Assembly (NCBI GenBank): GCA_015065075.1
Contig: SVRA01000009.1
Coordinates: forward strand, 1-34,263
Length of the DNA stretch: 34,263 nt
DNA from: Oscillospiraceae bacterium
GTDB taxonomy: Bacteria > Bacillota > Clostridia > Oscillospirales > CAG-272
Direction: 5' to 3'
The notes beneath the pieces are model-generated. The model did not search any database and had not been told where the DNA came from. It saw nothing but the letters and a program-made list of their open reading frames with translations. The position numbers and the translations under genes are program-made. Shown here piece after piece: positions 30,864-34,263 of the stretch (position 1 is its first letter; every line of letters begins with the position of its first letter).

Positions 30864-31046
30864 ATGAAAGGGCTAAAAATTATTCTCGCGGTGTCTGCTT
30901 TGCTTCTGGCAGGAGTTGGAACGGCGGGCGCGCTGATGAATACCAAAAAGGCAAGAATGAGACGTCTTGCAAAAAAGACCGGCAGAGCTATGTATGCCGT
31001 CGGTACTGTCTTGCGTACGCTTTCCTGCCAGGGCGAGCTTGAGTAA
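30864..31046 (+). CDS. Small single-TM basic protein (60 aa)
   Basis: GAGGGAGGGATTAT SD before ATG; hydrophobic N-terminus ILAVSALLLAGVGTAGAL; followed directly by a terminator. Confidence 0.6.
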   Translation: MKGLKIILAVSALLLAGVGTAGALMNTKKARMRRLAKKTGRAMYAVGTVLRTLSCQGELE

Positions 31047-31090
31047 ATAAAAAACAGCGGTTGCGTATTTGCAACCGCTGTTTTTTATTT
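31045..31090. terminator. Bidirectional rho-independent terminator
   Basis: AAATAAAAAACAGCGGTTGC-gtatt-TGCAACCGCTGTTTTTTATTT-like stem between convergent genes. Confidence 0.85.
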
Positions 31091-31987
31091 ATAAAACGAG
31101 TGATTTCCCACTGTAAAGGCATAGGGTCTGGTTCTTGAGATCCATGAATTCGGCGCCTTTTGGGGATTTACAAAGTATAAAACTTCACTTGACAGCGAAT
31201 ATCCTTCAAGGCAGATCTTTGCGGCAATTATTGAGTCAACCGTGGGGGTCTGATATATAGTGCCGTTCGATACGGGAGCAAACTGTATGCCATATCTTTT
31301 ATCAAATATGACCCCGTATATCGTGTTGGGGAATGCCGACGATCTGACACGGTTCAATATGACGTTTCCGACCGCGATCTTGCCCTGCATAGGCTCTCCT
31401 TTGGCTTCAGCAGAGATTATTCGTGCCAGCCAGTAGACCTGATCGGCATTGTAGACCTGCGATCCGCTTTTGAGTCTTCTCGTATCTCCCGAGCTGACGT
31501 AAAACCCGTTTATCGAGTCTCTCCACTCGACCTTTGAGTTCAACGCCTTTGTCATAGGCAATATAGGAACGTATATCTCGCCGCCGTACTGAATGACCTC
31601 TCTGCTAGTATAGAAATATCGATCGTTAGCTATAATATAAAGGTCTCCGGCATGAGCAGTTATTTCAAGATTTTCACCTGAAACTCTCGCGGTCGCCGTT
31701 GTCGAATTGTAAGAATATGTAAACCTTCCAAGCCAATCCGCAAAGGCAAATATCGGAACGTAGGTTATGCCGCCAAGGTTAAATACCCTGCCGCCGAGAA
31801 CGCTCCGTCCGTTTACGTTGAGGTTAATATTGTACGCTCCCGACGGTATCGCTCGCGCCGACCTCTCACCCGCTACGACCGTTTCGTTCATTTCCGCAGC
31901 TGTCGCTCCCGCACTAAAGACGGGCAGTGCCGTCATAGCCAATCCTACTGCCAAGCATATAGCCATGATTCTTTTTTTCATCGTCAT
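31085..31987 (-). CDS. SleB-type cell wall hydrolase with N-terminal copper-amine-oxidase-like domain
   Basis: Signal peptide; LGGITYVPIFAFADWLG repeat-type CuAO-N domain; YWLARIISAEAKGEPMQGKIAVGNVILNRVRSSAFPNTIYGVIF (SleB/CwlJ). Confidence 0.9.
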   Translation of the reverse strand: MTMKKRIMAICLAVGLAMTALPVFSAGATAAEMNETVVAGERSARAIPSGAYNINLNVNGRSVLGGRVFNLGGITYVPIFAFADWLGRFTYSYNSTTATARVSGENLEITAHAGDLYIIANDRYFYTSREVIQYGGEIYVPILPMTKALNSKVEWRDSINGFYVSSGDTRRLKSGSQVYNADQVYWLARIISAEAKGEPMQGKIAVGNVILNRVRSSAFPNTIYGVIFDKRYGIQFAPVSNGTIYQTPTVDSIIAAKICLEGYSLSSEVLYFVNPQKAPNSWISRTRPYAFTVGNHSFYK

Positions 31988-32204
31988 AAAAATTCTCCTT
32001 TCACATCATTGTGGCACAACTTATTTTAACATAAGTGAAACTGTGGTTCAAGGCACAATATTTTCCCAAAATTCAATGATATGGTAAAAATAGTCTCCAA
32101 GCCACCTTTTTTGGCAATATTATATTTTATTTACATAAATTACTCACAAAAAAGCATCATAAATAGAGCAAAAACGGCGGATAATATGTGCGGAGTGGCG
32201 AACA

Positions 32205-32244
32205 AAAAAGAAAAATAGCTTTAGCCGAAACTCGCGACTAAAGC
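32205..32244 (-). terminator. Candidate minus-strand terminator in a gene-free interval
   Basis: Minus strand: AGCTTTAG...CTAAAGCT followed by ATTTTTCTTTTTT. Confidence 0.5.
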
Positions 32245-32402
32245 TCGCCGCTTTTAACCGATAAGATCTCTTTATACAAGTCAAACATGGACGGTAAGTT
32301 AAAATGTTCAAGCGAATATTAAACTTCAAGCAGAGCGCAATTTTCGCGCGTTGGCGCCGATGTCGCGTCCACCCTCTCGCCCTGGCTTGACGATATTTAT
32401 AA

Positions 32403-32437
32403 GGAACGGAAACCACAAAATTTCCGTTCCGTTTTTG
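32403..32437 (+). terminator. Plus-strand rho-independent terminator
   Basis: GGAACGGAAA-ccacaaaa-TTTCCGTTCC followed by GTTTTTGCGTTTTT. Confidence 0.65.
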
Positions 32438-32468
32438 CGTTTTTGTTTGAAATTATTTTTTATTTCGG

Positions 32469-32497
32469 TTGACAAATCTGCTCAAGTTTGATATAAT
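32469..32497 (+). promoter_or_regulatory. Perfect-consensus sigma-A promoter driving the tRNA-Pro-like/tRNA-Pro unit
   Basis: TTGACA (32469-32474), 17-nt spacer, TATAAT (32492-32497). Confidence 0.85.
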
Positions 32498-32523
32498 ATG
32501 TTAGTAAGTGGTTTGACTACATG

Positions 32524-32581
32524 TTTGACCACTTACGGAAATTGACCTAAAAATCGAATATTTTTCACACTTCGGGGTGTG
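32524..32581 (+). repeat. Direct repeat copy 1 (58 bp exact)
   Basis: TTTGACCACTTACGGAAATTGACCTAAAAATCGAATATTTTTCACACTTCGGGGTGTG, identical to 32743-32800; offset 219 bp. Confidence 0.95.
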
Positions 32582-32645
32582 TGCGCATTGCTTTCTGTGA
32601 AAGCGGTAGCGCGCTAGCTTTGGGAGCATGCAGGCGGCTTTCGCT
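32573..32645 (+). pseudogene. Degenerate tRNA-Pro-like sequence
   Basis: CGGGGTGTG...GCGCA[insert]GGTAGCGCGC..GCTTTGGGAGC keeps acceptor 5' strand, D-arm halves and UGG anticodon loop, but has a D-loop insertion and no recognisable T-arm or CCA end. Confidence 0.6.
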
Positions 32646-32742
32646 TCTTGATTTTTCAAATGCTCGAAAACCCTTGAAAACACTCACTTTTTCGGCTGTT
32701 TGCCTTTTCAAAAAAACACCGACAAAATGTTTTGACCACAGA

Positions 32743-32800
32743 TTTGACCACTTACGGAAATTGACCTAAAAATCGAATATTTTTCACACTTCGGGGTGTG
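32743..32800 (+). repeat. Direct repeat copy 2 (58 bp exact), running into the tRNA-Pro 5' end
   Basis: Identical to 32524-32581. Confidence 0.95.
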
Positions 32801-32867
32801 GCGCAGTTGGTAGCGCGCGACGTTTGGGACGTCGATGCCGCAGGTTCGAATCCTGTCACTCCGACCA
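32792..32867 (+). tRNA. tRNA-Pro (anticodon UGG)
   Basis: CGGGGTGTGGCGCAGTTGGTAGCGCGCGACGTTTGGGACGTCGATGCCGCAGGTTCGAATCCTGTCACTCCGACCA; full cloverleaf, TTTGGGA anticodon loop, GGTTCGAATCC T-arm, encoded CCA. Confidence 0.95.
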
Positions 32868-32892
32868 AAATCGCGGTTTTGACCGCAAAATC

Positions 32893-32924
32893 AAAGCCGT
32901 AAGGGGCATCCTTGCGGCTTTCTT
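32893..32924 (+). terminator. Terminator after tRNA-Pro
   Basis: AAAGCCGTAAGG-ggcat-CCTTGCGGCTTT then TCTT. Confidence 0.65.
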
Positions 32925-32963
32925 CATTGTATTATCACAAAAAAATTAAACGGAGATTGTAAT

Positions 32964-33836
32964 ATGAGTTCAGAAGTTAAATCTAAATGTTTTATCATAA
33001 CTCCCATTGGAGATGATAACGATCCAATAAGACGTCACATTGATAGAATTATTGATGCAGCAATCATACCTGCGTTGGGTGAAAAATATGAAATTGTTGT
33101 TGCTCACAGAATATATGAACCGGGATCCATTACAAAGCAAATTATTTCTGAAATATACAACGACTGTTTAGTTGTTGCTAATATAACCAACCGTAATCCA
33201 AATGTAATGTATGAACTTGCTTTACGTCACGCAATTGGCAAACCTGTTATAACGATTGCAGAAAAAGGAACATCTTTACCATCTGATATTATTATGCAGC
33301 GGGCAATATTTTATCATAATGACGCAAAAGGCGTTTTGGAATTAAAAGAAGAACTTGTCAAAGCAGAATCCGAGATTGATTTTGAGAAAACAAGTGGTCC
33401 AATATTTGAAGTTTTAGGCGATATTAGTCGAGATACTCAAATTATTCAGAAAGCAACTGAAGAAAATCACGGCGATATAGAACCTTTGAAGTATATTCTT
33501 GAAAGATTGGATAGAATCGAACATACCATAAAGTCAACAAACGAAAAAAGACACAGTAATGTGCCATTTGATATTGCTCCTTTTAGAACAACTATTGCTT
33601 TCAGCTATGAAGATATTTCCCATCAAACCAGTCCGAAAACGATTTTAAATCGCTTATCGTCTGTCAAAAAGATTGATGGATATGTTGATGTGGTTGATGT
33701 TAAAGTGAATCCTGATGAAAGGATTATTGCCGTTATGTTATTGGTATCCGATACTACTCATATGCCTGAAGTGTACCAATATTGTTATAAAATTCTTTCG
33801 GAGTGCGGATTTAAAAAAGTTACGCTGTATCAGTAA
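32964..33836 (+). CDS. TIR/nucleoside 2-deoxyribosyltransferase-like fold protein with uncharacterised C-terminal domain (candidate defence effector)
   Basis: KCFIITPIGDDNDPIRRHIDRIIDAAIIPAL...EPGSITKQIISEIYNDCLVVANITNRNPNVMYELALRHAIGKPVITIAE; AAACGGAGATTGTAAT SD. Confidence 0.65.
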   Translation: MSSEVKSKCFIITPIGDDNDPIRRHIDRIIDAAIIPALGEKYEIVVAHRIYEPGSITKQIISEIYNDCLVVANITNRNPNVMYELALRHAIGKPVITIAEKGTSLPSDIIMQRAIFYHNDAKGVLELKEELVKAESEIDFEKTSGPIFEVLGDISRDTQIIQKATEENHGDIEPLKYILERLDRIEHTIKSTNEKRHSNVPFDIAPFRTTIAFSYEDISHQTSPKTILNRLSSVKKIDGYVDVVDVKVNPDERIIAVMLLVSDTTHMPEVYQYCYKILSECGFKKVTLYQ

Positions 33837-33866
33837 TCTTTCTTTGTTTACTCCGACGCAATTTTT

Positions 33867-33900
33867 GAGGGCTGACCGTTTTGGTCAGCCCTCTTTTTTT
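33867..33900 (+). terminator. Rho-independent terminator
   Basis: GAGGGCTGACC-gtttt-GGTCAGCCCTCTTTTTTT. Confidence 0.9.
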
Positions 33901-34262
33901 ATGCGTTCTTCGCTTGTTTTTTCATCTCAGCGATTTCCGCTTTCATGGTTTTGATCAGCTCTGCGAGCTTTTCCTCGCATTCTTCTCGTGTCTTGGCATA
34001 GACATTCTTGGAGATGCGTTTACCGTTCACTCTCGGCGTGAACCGTCCTTCGTAGAGGTGGTCGTTTATCATCGTCACGCATCCTGTGCCACTCTTGCGT
34101 ATCTTGGGCTTATACGGCTCAAAAAACGTTTCTGTGGCGTTTTCGTGGCTTGGCTCGTCACTTACCTTGGGAGGCGGCGGTTCGGGCATTTCTGCGTTTG
34201 TACCGCCGATCTCTCGGTCTATCCTCACCGCCGCCTGCTGTTGCATCGTGTCGGTGATATGG
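33899..34262 (-). CDS. Partial ORF with integrase/recombinase-associated AP2-like (arm-type) DNA-binding segment; open at the right edge
   Basis: KIRKSGTGCVTMINDHLYEGRFTPRVNGKRISKNVYAKTREECEEKLAELI resembles integrase arm-binding domains. The frame stays open to the window edge (HITDT precedes the ATG at 34246), so this may be the C-terminus of a larger recombinase. Confidence 0.5.
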   Translation of the reverse strand, partial: HITDTMQQQAAVRIDREIGGTNAEMPEPPPPKVSDEPSHENATETFFEPYKPKIRKSGTGCVTMINDHLYEGRFTPRVNGKRISKNVYAKTREECEEKLAELIKTMKAEIAEMKKQAKNA

Positions 34263-34263
34263 C

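Noticed and set aside
31085-31987. SleB-type hydrolase as part of the island
   Set aside because: Composition and gene type fit the housekeeping/cell-wall set to its left; the composition break comes after 32.4 kb.
32144-32416. 90-aa minus-strand ORF
   Set aside because: Composition is non-protein-like (Arg-rich then Phe-run) and it spans two terminator-like hairpins; a non-coding RNA is a better, though unproven, explanation.
32501-32683. 60-aa minus-strand ORF over the tRNA-like remnant
   Set aside because: It lies antisense to a tRNA-derived repeat and has no SD or plausible protein features.

Overview
Most of this 34.3 kb window is a bacterial housekeeping region with Firmicutes/Clostridia-like gene content. 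From the left edge it holds a truncated ileS start, then ylmH-yggT-sepF-yggS-(HlyD-like)-miaA-(MBL hydrolase), queA, dapA, an SDR gene and an FkbM methyltransferase. It continues with a HIT protein, a nucleotidyltransferase, a PBP2-type transpeptidase, a CPBP protease, mreB, maf, a frameshifted DUF815-type AAA+ ATPase, aspS, a phosphoribosyltransferase, thiI, an exonuclease, a radical-SAM/DUF512 protein, der, a membrane protein, obgE, ppa and a SleB-type hydrolase. The character changes at about 32.4 kb. A consensus promoter precedes a degenerate tRNA-Pro-like copy, followed by an intact tRNA-Pro(UGG). Next come a visibly AT-rich gene for a TIR/nucleoside-deoxyribosyltransferase-like protein and an ORF open at the right edge that carries an integrase/recombinase-type DNA-binding segment. 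This right end looks like the edge of a tRNA-associated mobile or defence island and is the most interesting part. Other observations: a hairpin plus Shine-Dalgarno module placed identically upstream of two unrelated genes, two related composite palindromic intergenic elements, a CPBP protease where mreC/mreD would be expected, and a probable single-base frameshift in the AAA+ ATPase gene. All family calls come from reading motifs by eye; no database search was run.
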